64,000 nucleotides of DNA from Vibrio sp. Y2-5. Lineage in GTDB: Bacteria; Pseudomonadota; Gammaproteobacteria; Enterobacterales; Vibrionaceae. The DNA lies in NCBI RefSeq assembly GCF_014596725.1, contig NZ_JACVEG010000008.1:32001-96000 (forward strand), given 5' to 3'. The notes beneath the pieces were generated by a model that was given only the letters and a program-made list of their open reading frames with translations, made no database searches and was not told the origin of the DNA. The translations under genes and the position numbers were made by a program. Of the stretch, positions 34,118 through 42,074 are shown piece after piece. Every line of letters begins with the position of its first letter. The stretch's first letter is position 1.

Positions 34118-34396
34118 TTAGTTACTTTTCTGCCAAGTGTTCTTGTAATTTGGCACTAAAGAATCCTGACCAAAAGCAGCAATTACAGCATGATTTTCAG
34201 TATCAAAAACATGTGACCAATCGACAGTTAGTGTTCCGTATTCTCCATCAAAGTCAGAATTTTCAGTTTCAAACGTAGTGCCGATGAGTTGTTCTGCTGT
34301 GTTCTTTGCGGTTTCTAGGTTCAAGCTAGAGCTATGGTAATCGTGCGCTCCACCATCTGGATAATGCCGACTTCCTGCAAATATTTGATATCTCAT
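34118..34396 (-). CDS. Hypothetical protein
   Basis: 92 residues from the ATG at 34396, which has TTGGAAA upstream like its neighbours; an ATG at 34459 would overlap the preceding small gene. Polar and His/Asp-rich near the start (GSRHYPDGGAHDYH). Confidence 0.5.
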   Translation of the reverse strand: MRYQIFAGSRHYPDGGAHDYHSSSLNLETAKNTAEQLIGTTFETENSDFDGEYGTLTVDWSHVFDTENHAVIAAFGQDSLVPNYKNTWQKSN

Positions 34397-34412
34397 ATGT
34401 TTCCAATGTTGA

Positions 34413-34586
34413 TTAGTAATTCCTAATTCCATGAACTTCGTAGATACAAGCATTTTCATTGTCTTTACTAGGGTTAGTTTTTAGGCAGTTTTCCATTGAT
34501 GATTTAATGAGGTAATTACCTAAAAGCAGCCCTAAAACAATACCAATTACAACTAATACGAGGTTCTTAAAAGTCGATTTTTTCAA
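34413..34586 (-). CDS. 57-residue single-span membrane protein
   Basis: TTG start at 34586 preceded by AGGAAA. One membrane helix (LVLVVIGIVLGLLLGNYLI) after a KKSTFK basic start. A 16-nt gap and GGAAA leader lead into the next gene, matching the rest of the array. Confidence 0.4.
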   Translation of the reverse strand: MKKSTFKNLVLVVIGIVLGLLLGNYLIKSSMENCLKTNPSKDNENACIYEVHGIRNY

Positions 34587-34616
34587 CGAATGTTTCCTAA
34601 TTGGCTTTCTTGCTTA

Positions 34617-34877
34617 TCAGTTGGCGCTAGCGGCTTTAATCGCTTCGTCCATCTCGTTAAGTAGATTTCTTTTGTGGCGAACGAATTCTGTTTTGCTCAT
34701 ACCGAGCGCGATGTAGTTATCGCCACTCGATTTAACCTCTCGAATTGCCATTTTGATAAGACCTACCGTAGTGTTTTGTGGCGTGTCTATTTTCGTACTG
34801 GCTGCGTTTAATATTGCTCGTTCATTGGGACCAATAACTAACTCAGCTTTCGTGAAAAGATTGCTAGGGTCAAACAT
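34617..34877 (-). CDS. Small helical protein
   Basis: 86 residues from ATG 34877 (AGGAAA upstream; the ATG at 34928 overlaps the previous gene). Helical and charged, no motif recognised. Confidence 0.5.
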   Translation of the reverse strand: MFDPSNLFTKAELVIGPNERAILNAASTKIDTPQNTTVGLIKMAIREVKSSGDNYIALGMSKTEFVRHKRNLLNEMDEAIKAASAN

Positions 34878-34920
34878 ACGAATTTTCCTATCAATATAAC
34901 CGTTACAGCGCACGGAACAT

Positions 34921-35175
34921 TTAACCAACTAAAGCACCACCTTTAGCGATCGTTCCTAGCAATAAAGCCACGATCCAAGCTGGCATAACTAATATCAAAT
35001 ATCGGTTGTTTTTATTAGTTACTAGGCTTGTGAAGGTAAATAGTACGACCATAACCGCATTTAAAATAAACCACTTAGTTGCAAAAGGGTCCGAATACAT
35101 GGCTTTGGTAGTGTAAACAAATCCAAGCGCATATATGAACATCATTATCCGTGCGTATCTTTGTTGGGGAGTCAT
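34921..35175 (-). CDS. Small membrane protein
   Basis: 84 residues from ATG 35175 (GGAAA upstream). Three membrane helices (MFIYALGFVYTT, FILNAVMVVLFTFTSLV, LILVMPAWIVALLLGTIA). Confidence 0.55.
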   Translation of the reverse strand: MTPQQRYARIMMFIYALGFVYTTKAMYSDPFATKWFILNAVMVVLFTFTSLVTNKNNRYLILVMPAWIVALLLGTIAKGGALVG

Positions 35176-35190
35176 AATTGTTTCCAATAT

Positions 35191-35391
35191 TCAGTTCTTG
35201 GTAAAGCCGTGCTTTTTAAGATGAAGTTCTCTGAGTAATCCGAACGCCCCCAGAACAACTTGGCCTATAATGAATGCAGGGCTGTACGTGCCATCATAAA
35301 AGGCGAATAGATAAGCTAAACCCATCACGATGCAGCCTATCCAAATACCTGACATTTCTTTATGCGATTGCCATAATTTCCACATTTTCAT
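35191..35391 (-). CDS. Small membrane protein
   Basis: About 66 residues; GTGGGAAAA is taken as SD, so the start is ATG 35391 or 35385 rather than the GTG at 35400. Two membrane helices (WIGCIVMGLAYLFAFY; FIIGQVVLGAFGLL). Confidence 0.5.
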   Translation of the reverse strand: MKMWKLWQSHKEMSGIWIGCIVMGLAYLFAFYDGTYSPAFIIGQVVLGAFGLLRELHLKKHGFTKN

Positions 35392-35399
35392 TTTTCCCA

Positions 35400-35765
35400 C
35401 TATGGTTTCATGCGTTGACTGAGCATCGGTTGGTTTGCAGGATGGTTATTTGAAACATGTTGTGGTGCTGAATCAACAATGGCCGTGTCATAGTCACCGC
35501 TTAGGTGCTCTAGTAGACCCAAATCTAGTTCTTTTAGCTTGGCCATTGCCTCACCGTAACTAGTGTAATCGCCCTTCGGTTGAATGATCGCTACCTTGTG
35601 ACCAAGTTTTTCTAACGCAATCCGCTCCGCTTCAGCTTCTTTGGCGACAAGAGCCATTGCAGTGCCATTTAGTTGGATGCCAAGTATCGGTTGAATGTAG
35701 TAGCCAGCTAGTTCGCCTTCTTCGACTTTCTGCCAATGTTTGAGGTTGTTGATATCAATTTCCAT
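35400..35765 (-). CDS. Hypothetical soluble protein
   Basis: 121 residues from ATG 35765 (GGAAG upstream); an alternative start at 35780 overlaps the upstream stop. Acidic, alpha/beta. The C-terminal HVSNNHPANQPMLSQ tail is disordered. Confidence 0.5.
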   Translation of the reverse strand: MEIDINNLKHWQKVEEGELAGYYIQPILGIQLNGTAMALVAKEAEAERIALEKLGHKVAIIQPKGDYTSYGEAMAKLKELDLGLLEHLSGDYDTAIVDSAPQHVSNNHPANQPMLSQRMKP

Positions 35766-35776
35766 TATTTCTTCCA

Positions 35777-36043
35777 TCATTCTTTGTTTTTCACAAAATG
35801 CACTTTGAAGGCTAGAATTCCATGCTGCTTTAACTGTTGAGCAAGTCTATCTAGTCGTTTCCAACTTCTTAACTCATCCACTCTGCCATGTCGAATGGCA
35901 TATGCAACACCCCTCGCAGAGTTGATCCCAACAACATTAAATTCATTGTCGTGCTGTTCAGACTCTTGCAAGATAACATCGGTAATTCCACCAGACTCTG
36001 CCAACCGGAAAAACTCGCCCTCAGTAACTCTTTCAAACTTCAT
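35777..36043 (-). CDS. Hypothetical protein heading the leftward small-gene array
   Basis: 88 residues, soluble, basic C-terminus. First gene of the leftward array, about 25 nt downstream of the 9-bp inverted repeat at 36067-36093, which may regulate it. Confidence 0.5.
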   Translation of the reverse strand: MKFERVTEGEFFRLAESGGITDVILQESEQHDNEFNVVGINSARGVAYAIRHGRVDELRSWKRLDRLAQQLKQHGILAFKVHFVKNKE

Positions 36044-36066
36044 TTTTATTCATATTGCCATTTTGT

Positions 36067-36093
36067 AATCTACATAATAACATAATGTAGATT
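36067..36093. promoter_or_regulatory. Inverted repeat between recombinase and leftward array
   Basis: AATCTACAT (36067-36075) and ATGTAGATT (36085-36093), perfect 9-bp arms with a 9-nt A/T spacer. It could end the recombinase message or act as an operator for the array. Confidence 0.45.
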
Positions 36094-36112
36094 GATCTGT
36101 CTATGAAACATA

Positions 36113-36871
36113 CTACTTGAACATTTTGCTTGCTTTTTCTCGTAGTTGATTCCAGTCGATATCTACGTACTCATCTTGTGATCGTATGTCTCTGTGATGG
36201 AGTAGGTTCTGTATGATGACTTTAAGCTCTGAATCAGTACACTTTTTGCTAAGTATTTTTTGAGCAAGTCTAGCCATTGTGTGTCGGCCACTGTGGGCTG
36301 AACATCCAGCATGTCCATAATTTTGATACAAAGATTTGATTGTATTCTGCATACTGGTGCAAACCTCGTACTCCTTACCCTTGACGGTTTTTCTCTGTAA
36401 AGCAAAAGGTTTCCACTCCCTGTGATGATTAGACATAAAGACAGGACTCTCAGGGTCTAGTCCACGATATAGATCTTGCCTCTTGCCATAGTTCATACCC
36501 ACTCGATGCTTTACCCTAAGATCTAACCAGCGCTCGATATAGTATCTTTCATTATCGATAAATACGGGCGCAATAATTGACTGACTGCCTTTCGTCGCAC
36601 TAGCTCGAATTCTGGTCAGGTACATTAGCCCTCCACTTTCATATAGAGCTTCTTTGACTAGCCACTTAGAGCACTCAATTGCTCTAAAAGTTGAACCCAG
36701 CGTCGCCCACAATATGGCTTGGTTACGGGCTGCTATGAGAGGGTCTACGCTAGGGTTATCTATTCGGTCGATAAGGCTGTCGAATTCATTGAGTGTAATG
36801 GTGTCAGGCTGTTTAACCTTTTTCTTAGGAGGGTTGAACACCCACTTGAAGTCAATATTCTCAGAGTCCAT
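36113..36871 (-). CDS. Short tyrosine recombinase 1
   Basis: 252 residues from ATG 36871 (GGTGG 7 nt upstream; the GTG at 36883 overlaps the SD). Catalytic residues: Arg in GSTFRAIEC near 58, HSGRH (HxxR) near 195, His in LLHHRDI, and the nucleophile Tyr in SQDEYVDID near 240. An N-terminal core-binding domain is largely lacking, so it is shorter than XerC-type (about 300) enzymes and closer to FimB/FimE-type size. It probably mobilises or inverts a local segment. Part of a pair with the recombinase at 38429. Confidence 0.75.
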   Translation of the reverse strand: MDSENIDFKWVFNPPKKKVKQPDTITLNEFDSLIDRIDNPSVDPLIAARNQAILWATLGSTFRAIECSKWLVKEALYESGGLMYLTRIRASATKGSQSIIAPVFIDNERYYIERWLDLRVKHRVGMNYGKRQDLYRGLDPESPVFMSNHHREWKPFALQRKTVKGKEYEVCTSMQNTIKSLYQNYGHAGCSAHSGRHTMARLAQKILSKKCTDSELKVIIQNLLHHRDIRSQDEYVDIDWNQLREKASKMFK

Positions 36872-37140
36872 TGAAGTATCCACCCATATAGGAAGTAAGT
36901 ATTTCCCATATGGTAGTATACTTTTTAATCATATTGATTAAGTTGTTGTTTTTATGTGACGTGATAGGAAACTCGCGCTGGTGGTTTTTCAGAAAAACCG
37001 TTTTCCAATTATTTTCCCAATCATCGAAATATCGTCTATGCTGTTTGAGTAGAGCACCGCTTTTTAAAAAGTGTTGATGACGTGGAAATAAGTGACTAGC
37101 TCTGCTCACTCCACATTGAGGGGCATACTCGTACAATGTG

Positions 37141-37310
37141 CAATTCCGCCGAATAGGCGGGGCGTGATTTCATGGCTTAGTTGCTTGCACCGCTAGGAGT
37201 CACAAAAATGTGATCTGTCAGATTTCCGCCGAATAGGCGGCTCAACTACTACCGAATAGGTAGCTGACATAAACACGATCACATGTAAAACTACCGCCGA
37301 ATAGGCAGAG
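37141..37310. repeat. Cluster of four CCGCC-GAATA-GGCGG hairpins
   Basis: Copies: CCGCC-GAATA-GGCGG at 37146-37160 and 37226-37240, CTACC-GAATA-GGTAG at 37249-37263, and an imperfect GCC-GAATA-GGC at 37296-37306. The third has compensatory changes on both arms and continues into CTGACATAA. Loop, stem and the downstream CTGA are like the repeat hairpin of type I-F CRISPR arrays, from memory that of Vibrio CAST elements, but spacings (80, 23 and 45 nt) are irregular and no cas gene is near. A degenerate array or recombinase-associated sites are both possible. Confidence 0.6.
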
Positions 37311-37321
37311 AAGTAATAGAA

Positions 37322-37345
37322 GCCCGTCTTATTTGACGGGTTTTC
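37322..37345 (+). terminator. Terminator at the end of the hairpin cluster
   Basis: CCCGTC/GACGGG stem, TTATTT loop, TTTTCT tail. Confidence 0.8.
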
Positions 37346-37421
37346 TATATCTAAACCTATCAGTTCGCGTTTTCCCTTCTTTTCTTAAAACTCTATTTTT
37401 ATTTACAATTATATGCGAATA

Positions 37422-37449
37422 TGCAAAAGTGCATTTATGCAATATTGCA
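37422..37449 (+). promoter_or_regulatory. Tandem TGCA palindromes (operator candidate)
   Basis: TGCAAAAGTGCA (37422-37433) and the perfect palindrome TGCAATATTGCA (37438-37449) lie just before the SD of the next gene. The second shares ATGCAAT-N-TTGCACT with the site at 7390. Confidence 0.45.
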
Positions 37450-37465
37450 CTTTGAGAGGAATTCT

Positions 37466-37924
37466 ATGATCACGAATGTAGGACAGCAGATTTTGACTGA
37501 ATTGAAATCTGAACAAGCAATGGACGTAGCAGATAAAAAATTGTGGTTTGTCTTTAAGGATGTTGGCAGTATTCCACATTTTCTTTGGCACTTCGTAAAG
37601 GCGTTTTCGACAGCAATTTTTGTTTATCCCACTGCCATTTTGGTGCTTAGCGTCGCGCTACTGGATGAACAAGGTATGCAATTGTTATTGTCTCAACCAT
37701 TGTCTGAAATCATCCAAATTAAGCGCGAACTGATTCAGTTCTCATTTCTTTTGATAAGTTTATATCTTGGTTATTTTACTTTTCAATATTGGCGGAACTA
37801 CGTCAACATCAAGCAACAATATCAGTCAGATAATGAAAACTTCTATCATGATCAAAAGCTCCAAATTGAACTGATTGAAGAAGTGTTATACCGCCATAAA
37901 CTGATCGACAGAAAGGACACATAA
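37466..37924 (+). CDS. Two-span membrane protein
   Basis: 152 residues from ATG 37466 (GAGAGGA upstream; an ATG at 37421 lies in the operator palindromes). Two membrane helices (STAIFVYPTAILVLSVAL; FSFLLISLYLGYFTF) and a helical cytoplasmic tail. Coupled with the next gene (1-nt gap). Not recognised. Confidence 0.6.
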   Translation: MITNVGQQILTELKSEQAMDVADKKLWFVFKDVGSIPHFLWHFVKAFSTAIFVYPTAILVLSVALLDEQGMQLLLSQPLSEIIQIKRELIQFSFLLISLYLGYFTFQYWRNYVNIKQQYQSDNENFYHDQKLQIELIEEVLYRHKLIDRKDT

Positions 37925-37925
37925 G

Positions 37926-38171
37926 ATGAGTGATGGATACAAAGGACTGAGCGTGTCGGCAGTCAAAGATTTGGTACAAAATCCCGACAAGACACTCACC
38001 GCAAAAGCCAAGCCCTACAGTGGATCGGGTTACGTGTTGAACATCATCGATGATCAACAGACGTTTATTGTCGCGTCTTACCGAAGCAACATGAAAGTGT
38101 ATAAACGCGCTGATGCTCTACTCAATGACGCGAAAGATATGGGATTTGAGTCGGTCACGTTCGAACTGTAA
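37926..38171 (+). CDS. Small hypothetical protein
   Basis: 81 residues, soluble alpha/beta, starting 1 nt after the preceding stop, so the two form a bicistron. A short hairpin (GCGCA/TGCGC) with a C/T-rich tail follows at 38181-38207 and may end the unit. Confidence 0.55.
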   Translation: MSDGYKGLSVSAVKDLVQNPDKTLTAKAKPYSGSGYVLNIIDDQQTFIVASYRSNMKVYKRADALLNDAKDMGFESVTFEL

Positions 38172-38428
38172 CTTCTTAGAGCGCATCATCTAAGGTGCGC
38201 CCGTTTTCCCCTGTTGTATCGAGCACTGGTAAAGTTTTGGCAAAACTTACCACTGGTTGCGCGATACTTTACCACCACTATATCTAGTGTCGTATCAGCT
38301 GCCGCGGCATACTACATATTGTGGTTAAAGCGTTTTCACCCAAAACCCCTAAAAACCTATGTTATCATTACCAACACGGCTAAAATCCGTTGTGTGTGTT
38401 TTTTGGAAGAATCAAAGGAAAAACACAT

Positions 38429-39100
38429 ATGTTCAAGTCAAAAGCCAAGGCAAGAAGTTTAACCCCTCCCCAAGTTAAAAAGCTGATGATTCGATGTCAG
38501 CTAATGCATAATTCGCAACAAAAACGCTTAGTTCTAGCGCTCTCTTTTTCGACGATGCGCGTCTCAGAAATCGCTCAAATTAAAGTCGCTGATGTAGTCA
38601 CTCCAACGGGAGAAATAAAAACCGAAATTCATTTAAGAGCGGCTATGTGTAAAAGGCGAAAACCGCGCACAATCTGGCTCAGCAAAATGGCTAAGCAAAT
38701 CACTCAAGAATGGCTCGACTATCGGCTATTACATAATCTTGCCACGACATTCGATTCCGCATACCAACAGATGAACCCTGATAATAACTTGGTGTTAAGT
38801 AACAGGGGGCGAAGCTATTCGATGAAGCGAAAGTCCAGAACGAATCAATTTGGCGAGCAAGTTGATTACTTGGCGTGTGATGCTTTGGAGTTGATGATCC
38901 GAAATGTCTATCAGCGTGTTGGTTTGAAGGGGTGCAGTTCTCACTCAGGCCGCAGAAGTGCAGCAACGATAATGAATCGGAAAGGAGTAGAGCTTAACGT
39001 TATACAGAGGGCTTTAGGGCATTCACAACCATCTATGACGCTTGAGTACATTGATATTTCTGCCGAGCAACTTTCTAATGCTGCAATGCTGGCTTTGTAG
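38429..39100 (+). CDS. Short tyrosine recombinase 2
   Basis: 223 residues from ATG 38429 (AAAGG 10 nt upstream). Catalytic set: Arg in STMRVSEIAQI near 47, Lys region AAMCKRRKPR, HSGRR (HxxR) near 180, His in LGHSQPSMT and Tyr in LEYIDIS. As in recombinase 1, almost only the catalytic domain is present. Both share a GCS-x-HSGR block, so they are related but diverged. Head-to-head orientation around the hairpin cluster suggests they act on sites in that interval. Confidence 0.75.
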   Translation: MFKSKAKARSLTPPQVKKLMIRCQLMHNSQQKRLVLALSFSTMRVSEIAQIKVADVVTPTGEIKTEIHLRAAMCKRRKPRTIWLSKMAKQITQEWLDYRLLHNLATTFDSAYQQMNPDNNLVLSNRGRSYSMKRKSRTNQFGEQVDYLACDALELMIRNVYQRVGLKGCSSHSGRRSAATIMNRKGVELNVIQRALGHSQPSMTLEYIDISAEQLSNAAMLAL

Positions 39101-39129
39101 CCAGAATATGTATATGATTTTGTGCCATA

Positions 39130-39187
39130 TTCCCGTTTTGGGAAAATAAATATTGACTATTAATTATTCGTTTCCCACAATGGGAAA
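39130..39187 (+). promoter_or_regulatory. higBA promoter with two HigA-type operators
   Basis: TTCCC-N5-GGGAA (39130-39144) and TTTCCCA-N3-TGGGAAA (39171-39187) flank TTGACT (39153-39158). With a 17-nt spacer the -10 box is CACAAT (39176-39181), inside the second operator, consistent with autorepression. Confidence 0.6.
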
Positions 39188-39205
39188 TATAGCAAAGGGG
39201 ATTCA

Positions 39206-39505
39206 ATGCGAGTTTTATCAAGAGCGACTTTGCGCCAGTTTTGGGAGCAGCCGCAGTACGCTGACTCTCAACAGCCATTGACCGCATGGTATGACGAAGC
39301 CAAACACGCAAACTGGCAGACGCCACAGGATATAAAAGCGTTATACCGGAATGCGTCTTTCGTCGGTAACAATCGCGTAGTGTTTAATATTCACGGTAAC
39401 AAATACCGTTTGATCACCGCGATTAATTACAAATTTTCAATGGTTTATGTGCGTTTTGTCGGAACTCATGCCGAGTATGACAAAGTTGACGCATCCACTG
39501 TTTAA
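39206..39505 (+). CDS. higB: HigB-family toxin
   Basis: 99 residues, matching HigB length. The N-terminal MRVLSRATLRQFWEQ and the central NNRVVFNIHGNKYRLI followed by VYVRFVGTHAEYD are characteristic of HigB mRNA interferases, including the late His of HAEYD. Toxin-first order with the antitoxin 10 nt downstream is the HigBA arrangement. It should stabilise the element by post-segregational killing. Confidence 0.9.
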   Translation: MRVLSRATLRQFWEQPQYADSQQPLTAWYDEAKHANWQTPQDIKALYRNASFVGNNRVVFNIHGNKYRLITAINYKFSMVYVRFVGTHAEYDKVDASTV

Positions 39506-39515
39506 AGGGGCTGAT

Positions 39516-39884
39516 ATGCAAATCAAACCAATCAAAACCGAAGCCGATAACCGCGCCGCATTAGCGCGTATCGAGCAGCTTTGGGACGCAGAACCAAACA
39601 CACCGGAGGGTGACGAACTTGAAGTGCTTGCCACATTGGTTGAAGCCTTTGAAGAAGCGCACTATCCGATTGATGTACCTGACCCGATTGAAGCTATCCG
39701 TTTTCGTATGGAGCAACAAGGGTTAGAAGATAAAGATCTTGTGCCGTTTCTTGGTCAGCGCAGCCGTGTCACTGAGATCATGAATCGCCAGCGACGCTTA
39801 TCTATATCTATGATCCGCAAGCTAAATGAAGGGCTTAGAATCCCCTTGGATTGCCTTGTGAAAGAATACCAATTGGTTAAGTAG
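39516..39884 (+). CDS. higA: HigA-family antitoxin
   Basis: 122 residues from ATG 39516 (AAAGGGG upstream). N-terminal dimerisation part, then an XRE-like helix-turn-helix (FLGQRSRVTEIMNRQRRLS). It neutralises HigB and represses the operon at the two inverted repeats upstream. Confidence 0.9.
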   Translation: MQIKPIKTEADNRAALARIEQLWDAEPNTPEGDELEVLATLVEAFEEAHYPIDVPDPIEAIRFRMEQQGLEDKDLVPFLGQRSRVTEIMNRQRRLSISMIRKLNEGLRIPLDCLVKEYQLVK

Positions 39885-39895
39885 GGTAAATCTAA

Positions 39896-40054
39896 GTGTC
39901 TGGAATATCCAAACGTCTAACGTTTCAAGTTTCGAAAAAGAAGTGGCGGATAAAAAACCGTTTTATTGGTTTTGCTATTCTTGCTGGTTTATCTGTGTTT
40001 TGTTTGTTTGCACCAAAGACAACGGAAAAACTCTTAAATGATGAAACCGAATAA
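39896..40054 (+). CDS. 52-residue single-span membrane protein
   Basis: GTG start at 39896 with GGGTAAA upstream, 11 nt after higA. Basic N-terminus (KRLTFQVSKKKWRIKNR), one membrane helix (FIGFAILAGLSVFCLFA), acidic tail. First gene of the rightward array. Confidence 0.45.
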   Translation: MSGISKRLTFQVSKKKWRIKNRFIGFAILAGLSVFCLFAPKTTEKLLNDETE

Positions 40055-40067
40055 TTGGGGAAATTAC

Positions 40068-40286
40068 ATGGATTTCAAAGATTTTGTAGGCTATCAACGC
40101 GATAGTAAAAAAACAGAAGAACAGGCGCGTTTAGATGATGCAACAAAGGCGCTTAATAGTTGGTTAGCCAAAAATGAAGAAGTAAAAGTAGTGAATGTAG
40201 AGTCTATATATTCAAGCCAAGGTTCAATGATGGGTTCTACTGAACCTAGATTTAAACATTTGCGTGTTTGGTACAACATTGTTTAA
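40068..40286 (+). CDS. Small protein, related to the gene at 62360
   Basis: 72 residues from ATG 40068 (GGGGAAA upstream). The C-terminal pattern VVNVES ... LRVWYNIV matches LVNIET ... YRVWYTTM in the protein at 62360, so the same family occurs in two arrays. Confidence 0.55.
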   Translation: MDFKDFVGYQRDSKKTEEQARLDDATKALNSWLAKNEEVKVVNVESIYSSQGSMMGSTEPRFKHLRVWYNIV

Positions 40287-40299
40287 TGAGGGAAATTTT

Positions 40300-40578
40300 A
40301 TGAAAAGCATCACCGATGAAATGCACAAACATCACACGATGTTTCAAGGTGCTGGCACATACATGCCAAGAGTGGGAACTAAGGTCGTACAGGTACAGCA
40401 AGATCTTAGCGAGTACCTAGCTTTAAAAGGTAAGAATGCAGCATACAAAGATTGGCTACATAAACTCAACCGAAATGACAAGTTACCTCGCGGCAAGTTC
40501 TTCAAAGGCAAGAAAGCTGGTAAGCCAATCATTCTAATTGATGAGTTTTGGCAATATAGCTCGAAAACGGAATCATAG
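40300..40578 (+). CDS. Array protein with a WLxKLx(R/K)ND motif, copy A
   Basis: 92 residues from ATG 40300 (GGGAAA upstream). The C-terminal half, YKDWLHKLNRNDKLPRG then KKAGKPIILIDEFW, is nearly identical to the protein at 46553. It shares WLxKLx(R/K)NDxxPRG with the next gene, pointing to an old duplication. Confidence 0.6.
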   Translation: MKSITDEMHKHHTMFQGAGTYMPRVGTKVVQVQQDLSEYLALKGKNAAYKDWLHKLNRNDKLPRGKFFKGKKAGKPIILIDEFWQYSSKTES

Positions 40579-40589
40579 GGGAAAGTGAA

Positions 40590-40868
40590 ATGTTTGGATA
40601 TATACCACCAATTCAGGAAAAAGAACCTAAGTGGGAAGAGACACGAACTCGCATTAATGAGGATTGCGTAAAGGTAAGCCGAGTTAATCTTAATGCGCTT
40701 ACCTTTATTGACCCGAAAGGCGATTTTTCGAATATTGAAAACACGATGTTTATATGCAATGGACAATTACCGTTTGGCGAATGGTTGAAGAAGTTAAGTA
40801 AGAATGACACTGCCCCTCGCGGTGCATGTTCAAGCTATTTTGATAAAAACGTCCGTTTCAGACGCTAA
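40590..40868 (+). CDS. Array protein of the EWLKKLSKND family, copy A
   Basis: 92 residues; close paralogue of the protein at 46852 (shared RINEDxxKVSRVNLNA, DPKGDF and EWLKKLSK-x-DTAPRGAC). Starts 11 nt after the previous stop; ends in KNVRFRR. Function unknown. Confidence 0.6.
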   Translation: MFGYIPPIQEKEPKWEETRTRINEDCVKVSRVNLNALTFIDPKGDFSNIENTMFICNGQLPFGEWLKKLSKNDTAPRGACSSYFDKNVRFRR

Positions 40869-40876
40869 GGGTAAAT

Positions 40877-41113
40877 ATGAACGAAACCGAAGCATACGCA
40901 GCAATTAGAAAATTCGTGGCTAGTGCTATTTTCTTACTAGTTTACATTTATGCGGTACAACATTCTCAAGACCTTCTAGTTCATTTGGTTTTGGGACTAG
41001 GGTTTATTGTTTGGCTAATCCAAGGTTTGAGGACTGTACTGATAAAACCACGTAGCGAAGAAAACTTACCAGAAAAATTATCTTTTTCGAAAGGTAAAGA
41101 ATTGGATAACTAA
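40877..41113 (+). CDS. Small membrane protein
   Basis: 78 residues; two membrane helices (FVASAIFLLVYIYAV; LLVHLVLGLGFIVWLI) and a basic C-terminal tail. GGGTAAAT directly before the ATG. Confidence 0.5.
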   Translation: MNETEAYAAIRKFVASAIFLLVYIYAVQHSQDLLVHLVLGLGFIVWLIQGLRTVLIKPRSEENLPEKLSFSKGKELDN

Positions 41114-41130
41114 ATAAGTAGGGAATTTAC

Positions 41131-41409
41131 ATGCTTGGAACAACCCAAAAAGCGAGTTTAGCATTGGTTATGTTTCTTTTACCATTTATGACTTTAGCCA
41201 ATCAGCCATTGATATTGAGTCATGACGGTTCAGATCTTAAAACGGTTCAATTAGGTAAATACGAACTATGTATTATTTCAGGTCTTTCATTTCTAACTAA
41301 TAGCAGAACTACAGGCGTACCAGCCACTATTAAGCAAAATAAAGGATTATGGGAGTTGTCACTTGAACAGTATGTGACACCTTTTACTGTAGAAGTAAGA
41401 TGCAACTAA
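41131..41409 (+). CDS. Small exported protein
   Basis: 92 residues with a signal peptide (LALVMFLLPFMTLA-N) and two Cys in the mature part (ELCIIS, VRCN), suggesting a periplasmic disulfide protein. GTAGGGAA upstream. Confidence 0.55.
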   Translation: MLGTTQKASLALVMFLLPFMTLANQPLILSHDGSDLKTVQLGKYELCIISGLSFLTNSRTTGVPATIKQNKGLWELSLEQYVTPFTVEVRCN

Positions 41410-41425
41410 CACACGGGGAAAGTAG

Positions 41426-41563
41426 ATGTTTTTTAGTAAACGAGAGCGCCTACTCAAAAGAGTAGAAAAGGCTATCAGAATGGGGGCGTCGAAGTCACAA
41501 GAATATGTAATTCGTAGGAATCATGGCCGACAGCTTTGTTTGCAAAACTTATTAAACAAGTAA
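41426..41563 (+). CDS. 45-residue basic peptide
   Basis: ATG 41426 with GGGGAAA upstream, stop TAA at 41561. Strongly basic and helical (KRERLLKRVEKAIRMG; YVIRRNHGRQ). Spacing and leader match the neighbours. Confidence 0.45.
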   Translation: MFFSKRERLLKRVEKAIRMGASKSQEYVIRRNHGRQLCLQNLLNK

Positions 41564-41573
41564 CGCGGGGAAA

Positions 41574-41846
41574 ATGATGCTAGATGAAAACTCACTATTC
41601 TTTGCCGTTTTCATTGGGTTGCTAGGCTTCTTCTGCTCTCAAATGTGGCAACGTTATTTGAGCATGAAGCAGCACAATGAAGTTGGTAAAGCTGTACGCT
41701 CTTTAAGAGAAAAAGGGTTCATCGTTACACTGGATCGCTTAGACGGATTCGACACTGATACTCAAACTGAAATGGAACGAGTGAGATCTGTTGGCTATAC
41801 GGTTCTCGATAAGAACGGCAAGCCTATTGAAGCAAAAATCTCATAA
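41574..41846 (+). CDS. Single-span membrane protein
   Basis: 90 residues; two adjacent ATGs (41574, 41577), the second better spaced from GGGGAAA. N-terminal helix LFFAVFIGLLGFFCS, then a soluble domain. Confidence 0.5.
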   Translation: MMLDENSLFFAVFIGLLGFFCSQMWQRYLSMKQHNEVGKAVRSLREKGFIVTLDRLDGFDTDTQTEMERVRSVGYTVLDKNGKPIEAKIS

Positions 41847-42074
41847 CGGGGGAATAACTGAGCCAAGTAACGACAACTTCGTTCACAAGTTATATGCCTG
41901 AACATTGAACTGCATGGTTAAACTACAAGTACAATTTTCAGGTTCATTGTGAATGAGTGGCTTCTAAAAATTCTCTGAAAATTGACTTGCAAGGTTTGCC
42001 TGTACAATTCCATCATAAAATCTCTGAGTTTGAATTTTGAACAATTGATATATCGCTTGGTGATTAAACGAAAC

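Noticed and set aside
36861..37136. Minus-strand 91-codon frame upstream of recombinase 1
   Set aside because: TTG start, no SD, overlaps the recombinase start and is not clearly coding.
37141..37310. Regular CRISPR array
   Set aside because: Hairpin spacing is irregular (80, 23, 45 nt), one gap is too short for a spacer, and no cas genes are present.
38214..38462. 82-codon frame between the 37926 gene and recombinase 2
   Set aside because: TTG start without SD, spans an imperfect inverted repeat and overlaps the recombinase start; one hydrophobic stretch alone is not enough.
41982..42074. N-terminal extension of the AP2-like gene
   Set aside because: The extension overlaps a promoter-like TTGACT/TACAAT pair and has no SD; ATG 42075 is preferred.
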